This document shows positions 1 to 11,419 of a stretch of DNA of 64,000 bases, in pieces. A model generated the notes under the pieces. The model searched no databases and had not been told where the DNA came from. It saw only the letters and a program-made list of their open reading frames with translations. The position numbers were made by a program, and so were the translations under genes. How positions within the stretch are numbered: the stretch's first letter is position 1; each line of letters opens with the position of its first letter. The stretch is from Pyrenopolyporus hunteri (Eukaryota > Ascomycota > Sordariomycetes > Xylariales > Hypoxylaceae): assembly GCA_902806595.1 (NCBI GenBank), contig CADCXC010000035.1, positions 2,046,001-2,110,000 of the forward strand. Direction: 5' to 3'.

Positions 1-734
1 CGTCTAGCAACATACTAGAACCATGTTCCTCCCAAAGTCAGCAAACGGTCTCTCGAAACAGTCTGCTCAGAAACCTGTAGCTCTCAGACACGAACACATA
101 CACGCATATATGCATGTGTATAGACATTAAAGCCGCGGTGGCGAAGCTGTTTTACATTTTTTTGCTCTCTTGGTATCGCGTAAAGGGGGTATCTACCTAA
201 TTCTACAGTCTCAAACCATAGATGCAGGGCCGCTTTTTCTCTTTGTCCTTTTCATTTTTTTCTTGAACGAAGAAATAGACCGCCCGACAGACCGACGGAT
301 AGATAGACGAACAGCCGATAACTCCAAGTGCTGATGCTCGCGGGTCGTCCTTTCTTTTGCCAAAGGAAGGAAAGAAAAAAACAAGCGGTCCTATGCTTCA
401 CTGCGTTCACCCTTCCTCCCTCCCTCCCTTCCTCATTTCCTCATTCCCTCTTTTCCTTGTCATCTCTGCTCCCCTTCCACCGGCACGATTTCCCTGTGGG
501 GACAGGGTGATTGTACAAACAAATGAAAAAGGGTAGGGGCTGCTGGTCACCGTGACCTTCCGTGGATCGTTATGCATTGCTCGTGTAGATTGAGCATGAT
601 GCATCGAGTCCACTTCTCATGGCTCACGTATTCGAGCCATCACCATCGTAATGATGACCCCAATACTATTAGGTTCATATAACCCGGCCACGAGCCATCA
701 TCGCGTTGTGCGTGTAGGGCCGTCGGCATTCCCG

Positions 735-2575
735 TCACGTTTTGGTCACGCCACCCCCAGCCGTCGGTTTCCTGTTCATTAGATTACCGAAGAACTTGGC
801 TAATGTGTCCGTATCCACTTGCGGCGCCCCTTCTTCTAGCTGGGTTTCGTCATCCAACGGGGGTTCAGGAGACTGTCTGTAGGCTTGACGGTCCTGTTGA
901 CGGGTTAGCTATATTGGTGGTCTTGAATGAAACGCGGATGAGGAGCCTACCTTAAGTCGTTGTACCATATCGTCCGCATCTACCTGAATACCTCCCATAT
1001 TGAACTGTACCGGACCAATATGATCACTGATCATGTCGTCAGTGGGCGTTTGCGCGAATGTATTGTCCTTTCCAGCCTTCTCGTCCGCCTTCTTGTGTTG
1101 CTCGAGCCGCTCTAACTGGTTCGCGAGGAAGGCCTGTGTATCGACTGACGGGACCTCTAGTCTGCTTGTATCCTGCTTCGCTTGTGCTAACTGTAAGGCG
1201 TCCAAACTCGTATCTTTTACTTGATCTTCGTACAGCGCGACGGTTGATCCTTCAGGATCACTGGGTCCGTTTGGTTTCTCGCCAATTTGATGGCTTGTAT
1301 TGACCGCGTCTGTTTTAGCCATGGGGAATGGTTGATCGAGGTCTATCGACCAACCTTCGCTAACCGCTTCGACGTCGAACCCATCTCGTAGCACTCGGAT
1401 CTTGCCCCACGAGTCCCAATTCGGAGGCACTACGATCTTGTCTCTGTCGATGACGTTGGCCTTTAGGGGAGCGCGCTTTAGTAACGAATGGATTCCGAGG
1501 CTGGCGTGAACTAGACTTTGTAGAGGTGACGCCATAGACGGTGACGTATAAATAAGAGAAGCTCCGTCTAGCGATAAGTCAGTAAAGAAACGCACGGTAC
1601 TTAATGTTTTTGACGTACGTCTTAATAATACTGTCCTTAAATATTGCAGCACGAGGTCGAACTTCTCTTCCTTCCATCCCTGAGACTTTTCTAGATAGTC
1701 TATCCTCTCGGACTAGTAGCACCGTTGTCAGTACTGCGCCTACGGGTTGGTTTGCACGACTCACGTTTTGGCATACAACGCAGAGCGGTAAGCCCAAAGC
1801 GTCTTCCCATTCTCCCGGCCCAAGCGGTAGCGCGACGTCGCCCTCTGCTGCAACTGCGCCTGTGCCGTCCAAGTTCACGGATCCGCCTGTTCGTCCGCGA
1901 TCCCTCCAGCTGTTCATAACCTCTTCCATCGTTTCCTTGCACTCGATACTGAGGGACATGATAACGGTCCGTAATAACAATAGCCACTCTTGTAGTTGTC
2001 GCATCCATAGCCAAGGTTGGGCCCAGTCGAGCAGTATTACTATTAACGTATTCGGAATCGACTGCGGTGTTAAGAGAGGTTTGATAAGCGAGGTGAAGGA
2101 GGGGGCTGGACTAGTGAGTAAATAGAGGGATATGCGCGCTAAGATGTCTAGTTTCGGTCAGCGTCAGAGTCTCTGGCTGAAGGGGTTCGATCGACTGACC
2201 TTCCTGATCGGCGTCCAATACGTTGTAATAGGTATATCCAAGGGCGAAGCTGTTGGCTATTGGGGGAGTCTTCTGGTTGTTCCGGTCTAGGCCCTTTCGC
2301 CCGTCATTGCTCGATAAGGCTTCAAGGAAGTCTCGTTGCGATTCGACGGAGCCGCCTGAGATCTCGTTGTCAGTCGCCCGCCTATAAACGGGAGTTCAGG
2401 TCAAATGGCCCATACCGAGAACCAGCAAGTTCTTCTCTGGTAATCTCTTGCCGCTGGCGACGGAGTCGAGCATAGAGCTCCACATGTCCTTCTTCTGATC
2501 ATCCTTCTTTCCCTCCGAACCGGTACCGACTGATGTGGTCGTATACGTGGAGAACCGGTTCGAATTGGCCGTCAT
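735..2575 (-). CDS. Cytoplasmic dynein light intermediate chain (fungal DLIC)
   Basis: Subunit of the cytoplasmic dynein motor that binds the heavy-chain tail and links cargo adaptors. I assembled six exons on the minus strand: 2575-2416, 2355-2200, 2147-1765, 1712-1619, 1567-951 and 872-735, giving 515 aa. All five introns (51-78 nt) have GT...AG ends and restore the frame. Family marks include the N-terminal KRLPEKNLLVLGG stretch (about residues 43-55), FALGYTYYNVLDADQED, DWAQPWLWMRQLQEW, PLGPGEWEDALGLPLCVVCQN, NVIDRDKIVVPPNWDSWGKI, and the C-terminal DTDTLAKFFGNLMNRK. The position of the vertebrate P-loop reads LGGSVESQRDF, so no nucleotide-binding GxxxxGK[ST] is present. An in-frame ATG at 2644 would add 23 residues; I prefer 2575 because the conserved-looking MTANSNR-type start follows it. 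It lies head to head with the IST3-like gene. Identity is secure; the exact start is not. Confidence 0.93.
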
Positions 2576-3387
2576 GTTTGGTTTCGGTCGACCGGTAGCA
2601 TTGGGGAGGATGTTTACGTCTATGCGCTCGCGGGTAGCCCTCAACGTAATGGGGTTGAGGATGCGATAAGTGTCGGACCCTTAGAACGCGTCTTAAGGTC
2701 GACTTTTAAGCGAAACGCGCGTTGGGGGATGGCGATCGCTGGATTTTGGATGCTACCAAGACTTAATATTGTTATACCCCTTCTTCTCTTTTCTTTTTTA
2801 TTCTTTTTTTTATTTAGCAAAATGAGACACCCAAGAGAAATTAAGGGGTGGGGATCTTAGAGTAAAGGACAAAGACTACAAAAGCTGAGATAAGTTCGGG
2901 TTTATCGGTCTCTGTCTCACGGGCGATTTCTCTCAGCTTTAGAAACATTTCCTATCACTTTTATTCATTCCCCTTGAAGCTTCCTGGCATTTGATTAACG
3001 GACCTGGTCTATCGGGAATTTAGTGGGGTTCTTTCAGGTCCCAACCGGTCCGACGTTTTCCCAGCACATGCAGGGGTCCATGCTGTTCCTGTGGACAGCT
3101 CACCTGAAGCTACATAAGGTAGCACCCGGCAGGAGGTATATACATGTACAATACCTGATCCTCAAATTGCTGTACAGGTACATGCACTTTAGCGTACCCA
3201 ACTTTCGGAGGTCCAGAACCGCGATGACAGCATCCCAGTCCTCCGTCATCCCTCAGCCTTGCAGCTAGCTCGCTCTTAGTGTTTTCTTACCAATCCACAG
3301 CCTTCCCAGGCAGCGTCTTCTACGTTTATTTTTGATATCTCCCCTAAGCTACTAGAATAATAAAAGTAATTGTTTGGATGCGATATA
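2576..3387. other. Intergenic, divergent promoter region (DLIC / IST3)
   Basis: Upstream region shared by the two divergent genes. It holds an A/T-rich tract around 2775-2830 (poly-T followed by A-rich DNA) and no reading frame that looks like a gene. The possible upstream DLIC start at 2644 lies inside it. Confidence 0.6.
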
Positions 3388-4435
3388 ATGAATCAAATCC
3401 GTGCTATCCAAGCGCTTAACAAGCGGGAAATCGAAAATGGAGTGTACGTCCTTCTCTACTATTCCCCTAGACCGCATCGACGCGACGAATCGCGCCTACT
3501 AACACCAAACCAGACCACCAGAAGCCTCCTGGCACACCGACTACCGCGACACCGCCTTCATAAACTTCGGCGGGCTACCCTATGAGCTATCCGAGGGCGA
3601 CATCATCACAATATTCTCGCAGTACGGGGAGCCTGTGTTCCTGAAACTCGTGCGGGACAAGGAGACGGGCAAGAGCAAAGGCTTCGGGTGGCTCAAGTAC
3701 GAGGACCAGCGCAGCACCGACTTGGCCGTGGACAACCTGGGCGGCGCCGAGATCAACGGCCGGCTGATCCGAGTCGACCACGCGCGGTACAAGCCCCGCG
3801 ACGACGAGGACCCCGAGGAGTTCAAGGTCGGCTGGGAGGACATCGTGCGCCGCGAGAAGGCGGCCAAGGGCGAAGACGTGGACGTGGAGGAGAGCAGCGA
3901 GGAGGAAGAGGAAAGCCGGCCGATGATCAAGGAGGAGAGGGAGTTGGCGAAATTGATCGAAGAGCACGATGAGGATGACCCTATGAAGGGCTTCCTGATC
4001 GAGGAGAAGAAGAAAGAGGTCGAGCGGGCGCTGAGAAAGGAGAAGGAGCGCCGAGAAAAGAAAGATAGGAAAGAGAAGCACCGACACCATCACCACCACC
4101 ACCACCACTCGCATCGGTCTAAGAGGGACGAAAGAGACAGCGAGGAACGCGATCGTCACAAGAGGTCTAGACGAGATGAGACACCAGTTATCAAAGACGA
4201 GGATAGTCGGGAACGAGACGAGACTCCTCCGAGGAGAAGAGATAATTCTACGGACCGCGAGCGGAGGAGACGCGACGACGACCGCGATCGACGTCGTGAC
4301 AGAGAACGAAGGGACCGGGACGATAAGGACAGACACGAGAAACGTTCCCGTCGCTACGATGACGAGGAAAGAGATAGGGACCGTAGAAGCAGACGGAGGA
4401 GTAGAAGCAGATCCCCGCGGTCGTATAGGGGTTGA
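3388..4435 (+). CDS. U2 snRNP-associated RRM protein, IST3/Cwf29/RBMX2 type
   Basis: Component of the RES (retention and splicing) complex of the activated spliceosome. Two exons, 3388-3443 and 3514-4435, give 325 aa. The 70-nt intron has donor GTACGT, a perfect CTAAC branch site near 3498-3502 and acceptor CAG; the join produces the family's ENGVPPEASWHTDYRDTAF start of the RRM. RNP2 is AFINFGG (residues 33-39) and RNP1 is KSKGFGWLKY (about 72-81). The RRM ends near residue 110, and HARYKPRDDEDPEEFKVGWED follows, as in the family. The last 200 residues are highly charged and rich in RD/RE/RS, with eight consecutive histidines at residues 210-217. Fungal orthologues usually have this RRM plus a variable charged tail; yeast Ist3 is much shorter. 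Nuclear localisation is inferred from function. Confidence 0.95.
4085..4108 (+). repeat. CAC/CAT codon run encoding eight histidines
   Basis: Near-perfect CAC trinucleotide tract inside the IST3-like gene, encoding His210-His217. It is flanked by a Lys/Arg/Glu-rich tail. It looks like a length-variable microsatellite within a disordered region. Confidence 0.85.
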
Positions 4436-4725
4436 CGAAACTGTTGTTCTAATCGCTTAATAAAAGATACCCTTCCCAACCTAATGGCCAACGCTGCTCA
4501 GATGACCCCGCCGGGCACATATCCTAGTGCTAAGTGATTTCTAACGCCTCCCCCCCCACCGACCAGGTTAACTCCGAATCCACGTAAATCCATATACTCC
4601 ATGCCGACTGCCCAGGCTCGTTTCAAAGCAGTACCTATCTTTCACTTGGATGGGGCGGCATATCTGCCAGTGAGGGCCAGCTGCTTGTAGTCCGGGTGAC
4701 ACTTGTAATAATCCTCGAGCATGTA

Positions 4726-6044
4726 TTAATTCCCGAGGTACTTCTTCCAACCTTCCCTAACGACGACGGAGTGGCCATCTTCTCCTTGCTTGAGCACGAA
4801 TTTCTCCCACTTCGCGTCCTGCCCTGCGCCAACGACGACTAGGGTGCTTTCGTCTACCCAGCCAATCACTCCCTTCATCGGCCTACTGGTGCCCAGCACC
4901 TGGCTCTCTGCCGTCTGGCTTCGAGAAGCGGGAAGGAAAGGCTCTTCGCCGGTCTCGAACGGCGCGGAAGTAAAAGAGTAGACGTCGGAAAAGGGGCCAA
5001 ACGGTATGTTGCTCAGGATGCCCCATTTATTCTTGGCCTCACTACCGGAGCTGCTTCCCCCACCGGCTGGCGATGGAGATGCCGAGTGTTTACGCGGGTT
5101 AGGAACGTCAAAGATGTGCAAGCTCCCTTTGTCTGAGGTGCAGGCGAGCATGTTTCCCGACGGGCTGAAGCGTAAGGAGTATATGGTGGCAAACTCGCTG
5201 CCGCGCCGTCGCTCAGCAAGCTTTGCGCAACTACTAGTAGAGAAGATGCGGATTATCGTTCCCTGCTTATAGTGAGCTTATCAAACATTCAGAAAATATG
5301 GGGTCAACCTACCTTTTCGCTCGCCGTAGCAAGAAGCTCCCCGTCCGCACTTAGTTGCAATGCCCTTAGACCAGAAGAATGCGCAGGAATTATGCTAACA
5401 CTATCCGTTGCCAGCTGAACAACTTGAACCTGGCCAGATGTCCGACCGGGGAAAACCAGGTACTTCTCTGTTAGACAGCAGAGGCCGAGAAGGTTGTCCG
5501 CGGTTTCATATTTAGCTAGAGGCGTAGGTGGTTTCTGGAAGGCATATATGCGCACGCTATTCTGCAGGACGACGGCGATCCTCGTCTTAGAAATCTGAAC
5601 GCCGCGAACAGCAGTAAGGGTAGCTATCTCAAGGCCTATTTTGGCTTTGCTGTCGTCCCAGATTATGACTTTGTTCTGAGGGAACTTGGGCGAGCGGCCG
5701 CCGCCAACGAGAGCGAGGTAGTTGGCATTGCCCATCATCTGGACAAGTCCAAGACCCGCATTGAATACTGAAGCTTGTTAGATTCATCGCAGGTGAATTA
5801 AGTAAAGGGAGGTGTTATGACGTACCCCTTGCAGTTTGTAGTTCGCATATGTTGGAGAGGAAGACTGTATGTATCAAGCGTGTAAGTGGCGGGAATGCAC
5901 AAATCGGAAATGAGAGTGGTGAGATAGAAACATACTGCAGAAACCAGAGTCTAAACCGACAACGAACCGACTGGCGTCGTGGTTGAAAGTGACGGAGAGA
6001 GCAGCATGCTCGCTGGGGTCTTCAATAACTGGTCGAGTGTTCAT
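4726..6044 (-). CDS. PROPPIN WD-repeat protein, Hsv2 / SVP1-like protein 2
   Basis: Phosphoinositide-binding seven-bladed beta-propeller of the Atg18/Hsv2 family, acting at endosomal, vacuolar or autophagic membranes. Four exons: 6044-5936, 5864-5826 (only 39 nt), 5767-5313 and 5262-4726, giving 379 aa. The joins yield FVVGLDSGFCIFLSNICELQ, VQMMGNANYLALVGGG, and ATASEKGTIIRIF. The lipid-binding F/LRRG motif appears as RRRG at residues 219-222, followed by YSLRFSPSGNMLA. The segment KWGILSNIPFGPFSDVYSF near the last blades resembles the WIPI3/4-Hsv2 branch rather than Atg18 itself. The tiny second exon is easily missed by gene finders. Start is the first ATG of a frame matching the family N-terminus (MNTRPVIEDP). 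Family assignment is firm; which paralogue is an inference. Confidence 0.92.
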
Positions 6045-7753
6045 GATGGCTACCTATTTGTCAATGAGTCTATAGAAGTACCTAGTGTAGGACCTGCAGG
6101 GTGGCGCTAGGTAGCGAAAGTAACGACCAGCAGCCGACTAAGTGAGAGAAGTGAAAGAAGCGAAAGAAGCGAATGATAAGGATGCTGAGCATCAAAGGGA
6201 ACCAGATAGTTCGGGTAAGGTCTTAGGATCCGAGATCATCGCTATATGGCACATTCGTGAAGCTTTCCCGTCTGGGCTGCCTTGAACGAACGGGCCTTAA
6301 GTACGATATATGATAGGCAGCTGTGAGGTAGGTATGGTGGTATGTAGTCACTAAATCGAATGCGACGATAGGCGTTGGCCAGCCTAAGCTTTACTCAGTT
6401 TTACCCTTCCTACATACATGTAGGCAGCCAGCCAGCAAGCAAGCCGGGACGTGTGACTCAAGGTTTGACGGGAGAATCGAACGAATTAAAAGCGATATGA
6501 TTCGGGAGGAACAAGATATTGTGTGGTCTATACAAATGTCTTCTTTTTCGTCTTTTAGGAATGAGAGAAGAGATGATGATGACCAGCAGTACGTAGAACC
6601 CCCCCCGATGATGTTGGCTGATTACATGTATGGACGGATGTAAAGGTAGGCACGTATGTACGTAGGCAGATTATGTATGTAAGGCGAGGTCTCGTCGCAG
6701 GATTGGTCTAGGCCACTTGCTTGGACGGATGTAATAATGTAATTATGTTGCGCAGGTACAGTACACGTGAGTGTTCCATGGGTACATGACATTGATAGCG
6801 TGGAGATTCGAAGATGTAAAAGATGGGCACGGGCCACCAGAGCGTTATACCATAGGAGACTTTGTTTGGCACCCCGGCTATTGTTTGAGTGCTCCAGTGG
6901 TGTTCCAGGACCTAACCGTATCTAGGGTACCCAGGTACCTACCTAGGTATTCTGCTTGTGGCGCTCTAACATCCGTCGTCGTGATGAGCCGTGGCTGGGT
7001 TTCAACTACCGATCTCGACTTACTCTGGAACCTTATATATAAGTACCTGCGTGGGTAGGTACTTGGATAAACAACGACGGGGAAGTTGCGGCCGAATCCT
7101 AGGCAAGCTTGGGTACTGTAGTATACTATGTAGGTAGGTATATGTGTGTGGGTTGGCAGAGGTAGGAGGTAGGTATGTAATATACTTCAAGGAAAATGGA
7201 ACGAGCGACCCATCTCTAACCTGCCGCTATCTGCATCTCCAGCCTCGTGTTAATTTGGCACGGGGAAACAACTGCTGGGCCAACCCTGCCTTGTCCAATT
7301 AAATACATTGTACTTAGGTACCTCCTTTTCTAGTCGCAGCGTCCTCTCGAGCCTGAGCCCCTGAGCTTCGGGGGACAAAGGTGATCCGTGCTCTGATTTG
7401 GTGCCCTTCTAGTGGTCCCATGCCCCTGTCAGGTCCCCGTCTACAGCATCCATTTTGTGGTGTTGAAATTGCACTTTTTTTCTGGAGAGAGGGAAGGAGA
7501 GAGACACTGAGCCGTCAACAGCTTCTGGCGAAGCGAAACCCGAACAACTTTTCAAATCTTTCTTTGGTTTCCCTTCATCAACACCTAGCTGTGATCAACC
7601 CCCTTTCACATCCACCAACTTTGAGATACCCCATTTGCGAAGATCCCTTTTGCTTGACGATACCGTACTGTCGTCAATCATTGCAATTTCAATTCCTTTT
7701 TTTTTGCGAGCGGACCTAATCACCCCATTGCGCAACCCAAGCCTTAGCCTAAT
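6045..7753. other. Intergenic, divergent promoters of the Hsv2-like and septin genes
   Basis: About 1.7 kb with no convincing gene. It contains one exact TACCTAGGTA copy (6940-6949) inside a denser GGTACC/TACCTA cluster at about 6928-6955, further GGTA-rich stretches at 7050-7065 and 7128-7178, and a pyrimidine-rich septin leader with a T-run just before 7710. Confidence 0.6.
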
Positions 7754-9430
7754 ATGTCGTCCCCAGCGGTGAGCTTCCCCTATCACGCTGCAACCACAAA
7801 GTTGCTTCGCGTTCCAAATTTGCATTCGCCATTGTTACCTGATACCTGACTGCCCGTCCCTGCTCTACCTCTGCTGTAGATTGTTTACCCCTTATCCTTA
7901 TCCTCAATCTTGTATGTGCTCGGTCGGTACAGCTGCTAATCTGCCACGATGCGTTCACAGAAGATGATGCGCCGGAAGAAGAACGTGAAGAAGGGAATTC
8001 AGTTCTGTTTGATGGTTTGTGGTGCTTCTGGAACAGGTATACCTAATTCCCTAGCCTCCGGACGCGTTTGATGTGACATGTTCCCCCGAGCACGAAATAA
8101 CCAACCGGCCATGGACTTGGGGGAGATGCTAATGGCCGCTATCATCCTGCAGGCAGAACGACCTTCGTCAACACTCTTTGCAGCAAAAGCGTTTTAGCTC
8201 ATAAGGACTCCGATGATGCTAGTGCTGCTCACGTCGAGGAAGGCGTCAAGATTAAGCCTATCACTGTTGGTTAGTTCATTCTCGTCACAGGAAGCGGCAA
8301 TTGGTTCTAATTATCCACTCTAGAGCTCGAATTGGATGAGGAGGGCACCCGTATCTCCTTGACCATTGTCGATACTCCGGGCTTCGGCGACCAAATTGAC
8401 AACGAGGCAAGGTACGATCTGAAATCCGAGAAGGACATCACCTACGTCTACTAATGCATCCGGTTTACAGCTTCTCAGAGATTGTTGGGTATCTCGAAAG
8501 ACAATATGACGACATCTTGGCCGAGGAGTCGCGTATCAAGCGAAACCCCAGATTCAGGGACAACCGAGTGCATGCTATGCTGTACTTCATTACCCCTACC
8601 GGTCATGGGTACGTGCTATATACCGAAACGCGCCATTACTCCATACTTACAGTCTCCGCAGTCTTCGAGAGCTCGATATCGAACTGATGAAGCGTCTCGC
8701 CCCTCGCGTCAACGTTATTCCCGTTATCGGCCGAGCCGATTCGCTGACCCCCGCCGAGCTCGCCGAGTCGAAGAAGCTCGTTATGGAGGATATCGAACAT
8801 TACCGAATTCCCGTCTACAACTTCCCTTATGATATCGAAGAGGACGATGAGGATACTGTTGAAGAGAATGCCGAGCTTAGAGGTCTTATGCCCTTTGCCA
8901 TAGTCGGCTCCGAGGAAGTTATCGAGATTGGTGGCCGCCAAGTCCGAGCTCGGCAATATCCTTGGGGTGTTGTTGAGGTTGACAACCCTCGCCACTCTGA
9001 CTTCCTGGCTATTCGATCTGCCCTCCTCCACAGCCATCTGGCAGATCTCAAGGAGATCACCCACGATTTCCTCTATGAGAACTACCGTACCGAGAAGCTT
9101 AGTAAGAGCGTTGAGGGTGGTGCTGGAGTGTAAGTTTTCCTCAGCAGAACCGAGATTATGACTTTTATGCTAACTACTCCTAGTGACTCTTCCATGAACC
9201 CCGAGGATTTGGCCTCTCAATCCGTCCGCCTAAAGGAGGAGCAGCTCCGCCGGGAAGAGGAGAAGCTCCGCGAGATCGAGGTCAAGGTCCAACGCGAGAT
9301 CAACGAGAAGCGACAGGAACTCCTGGCCCGCGAGTCCCAACTGCGCGAAATCGAGGCGAGAATGGCACGAGAGGCCGCCGCCGCCGCAGGCACGCCCGAG
9401 GCAGCAAATGGCGAACACGAAGGCAACTAA
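7754..9430 (+). CDS. Septin, Cdc11/AspA type
   Basis: GTP-binding filament-forming protein of septin rings and collars at septa, hyphal tips and conidia. Seven exons (7754-7768, 7961-8036, 8153-8269, 8324-8411, 8471-8608, 8662-9129, 9184-9430) give 382 aa. The P-loop is GASGTGRTTF (about residues 26-35), G3 is DTPGFGDQ and G4 appears as GRADSLTPAE. The septin-unique element includes QYPWGVVEVDNPRHSDFLA. A heptad-rich C-terminal coiled coil (about 310-365) rich in RLKEEQLRREEEKLREIE follows. The short basic N-terminus RRKKNVKKGIQF is the phosphoinositide-binding polybasic region of this septin class. I chose the ATG at 7754, whose five-codon exon splices over a 192-nt intron to KMMRRKK. If that first intron is wrong, translation would start at the in-frame ATG 7949. 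Six of the joins are very secure. Confidence 0.95.
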
Positions 9431-10508
9431 GTGGCCTAGAGCGATATCTTTTCTATCCCCTACTTCTGGTATACCAGCGGCCAGATATCAGTACGGATCC
9501 GTGGCGTTGGGTGTTTTATATCCCCTAGTCCCCCGACCCCCCGAACTGAGGCCATTCGAAACGACACGTTATATGAAAACCCGATACAGCTAATGGTTAC
9601 GTGGGATGTGCGAATCGTTAGAGGGCTTGGTGAAAAAAGTTGTCAGGAATAAAAAGCCGGGCGGAGTTGATATCCCCTACAATTATTACATGCCCAATTT
9701 TTCGGAAGAGGGACGATGAGCACAGTGGGAAAGAAACGTCTTTTTCCTTCCCAATTTTTCATATCTGTTGACACATCGTCCTGTGGACAACCTGAAGGCG
9801 GTAGAGGAGACAGTTCACCTACCATTGTATCTTTTGCGAGCCTATGTCCGTTTTACTAGTTGCAACTACGTAGCCCTTTTCTACTTTCACGCCCCCTTTT
9901 CTCCTAGTATTAGTGCCTTCTAATGCAGATATCAATATGATTTTCTTTGATGTCTACTACGATCACTATTGCGTTTTTCTATGCGATTCAGCTTTTGCTT
10001 GCGTGATGATTTTCAATTTGTCGAGCTACCGTGTCGTTTTATTGCTTCAGGCAAATTGTATGGCAACTTAGATAATCTAATGGCGGCTTGAGGACGGCGA
10101 AGGAGTCTGTTAGTTGTCTCCTCTGGCCTGGCATTGGCCGTCTTAATTCATATCATTACAATCGTATGAAGGGCGCATTGACTACCAAGAGATATTTATG
10201 CTGGTTGGGAATTGATTCCACCAACACGACTAACCGTACTACGGCGCAAAGCGCCTGATAAAAGCATATCAACCTTTCGATACCAAGCTCGAGCCACTTC
10301 CTCCTATGACGCCATTCCCTAAACTCATACAATTACACTAGAAAAAAAAAAAAAGAAATACACTCCTTCTGTGAAAATTATTCGGGACCGCTGGATTCCT
10401 GCACCGTAAATCCTTGGGCCCTTCCCTGTAACGATAATCCACCGTCCGCGCTTGGTATCCCCATTTCATGGGCCTTGGGCCGCCCCACCAATCTCTCCCT
10501 TCGCTTGC
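9431..10508. other. Convergent 3' region, septin / Bax-inhibitor gene
   Basis: One kilobase between two convergent genes. Sequence is AT-rich with T-runs and an A-run at about 10341-10355. No reading frame of gene quality was seen on either strand; it is probably two 3' UTRs. Confidence 0.55.
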
Positions 10509-11419
10509 TTAGTTGTTGTTCTGGCTGTTGAGGATACGTAGGATGGCGAGGAACAGGTTGATGATGTCGAGGTACAAGCTGATGGCGGCGGCAATCTCCT
10601 CCTCGACGTGGTGCTTGCGGATGACGAGCTGGGTGTCGACGAGGATGTATCCGGAGAAGATGAGGGCGGCTAGGCCGCCGTAGACGAGCTCGCCGGTGCT
10701 GCTGCTGGGGAGGAACATCATCATGAAGCCAAAGAGCAGGAGCCCCCAGAGCGCGCCGAACAGGTACGGCATCCAGGACGTGAAGTCATACTTGGTCTGG
10801 CACGCGAACAGCGTCAGGAACACGAAGATGCCGCCCGTCAGGATCACGGCGTTCAGCACGATCTGCGCCTTGTAGAAGGATACGATCACGGAGATGGTGT
10901 ACGCCTCGAGGAGAGTGAAGCCGGAGAGGAAAAGAAGGTTCGTCGGGTACGACTTGCGCTTCCAGTATGTCAGGAGCATGAATACGATGGAGCCGATGAG
11001 CTATAAGTAATGAGTATGTTAGTTTCCAATTCTAAATTCATTAAGAAGCAGAGGTGATGGGTAGAATCAAAACGTACCGAGACCCAGACCAGAGCCGGGT
11101 GCGACTGGATCCAAGTCCTGTAGTCCTTGCTCCAGAAACTCAGGCCGCTGACGACGGCGGTGGCCAGCAGCTGCGCGGTGAGGATGGTGTAGACCTTGCG
11201 GATGAACTGGTTCCGGATGTCGATGGTGGCCTCGGCGACCGACCCGCCGAACTTGAAGTCGTCGGGGATGTTGTCCTCGCTGCTGCGCGGCGCGCCGCCG
11301 AAGAGCCCGGCCGAGGCGCTGCTGTTCGACTCAGCCTGGTACGACGGCGGAGCCTGCGACCAGGTGCCCTCGTCCGGGTCCTGCGTGGGCGCCTGCGTGT
11401 ACTTTATGTTCGCGGCCAT
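10509..11419 (-). CDS. Bax inhibitor-1 / lifeguard-like (TMBIM) membrane protein
   Basis: Multi-pass protein of the BI-1/TMBIM family, which acts as a calcium-leak and cell-death suppressor in ER, Golgi or vacuolar membranes; yeast has Bxi1/Ybh3. Two exons, 11419-11078 and 11000-10509, give 277 aa; the 77-nt intron joins ALVWVS to LIGSIVFMLLTYW. The hydrophilic N-terminus of about 75 residues (Pro/Gln/Ser-rich) is followed by FIRKVYTILTAQLLATAVVS. About seven hydrophobic segments then follow, including NLLFLSGFTLLEAYTISVIV and YGGLAALIFSGYILVDTQLV. Two family-typical acidic positions lie in the last part (DTQ and LDIINLFLAILRIL). Length and topology fit the fungal family. The tail ends in NSQNNN. 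Confidence 0.94.

Noticed and set aside
1..734. Possible gene at the left edge
   Set aside because: Only short frames over a CT-rich tract (about 410-480); regarded as the 3' flank of the dynein gene with nothing else seen.
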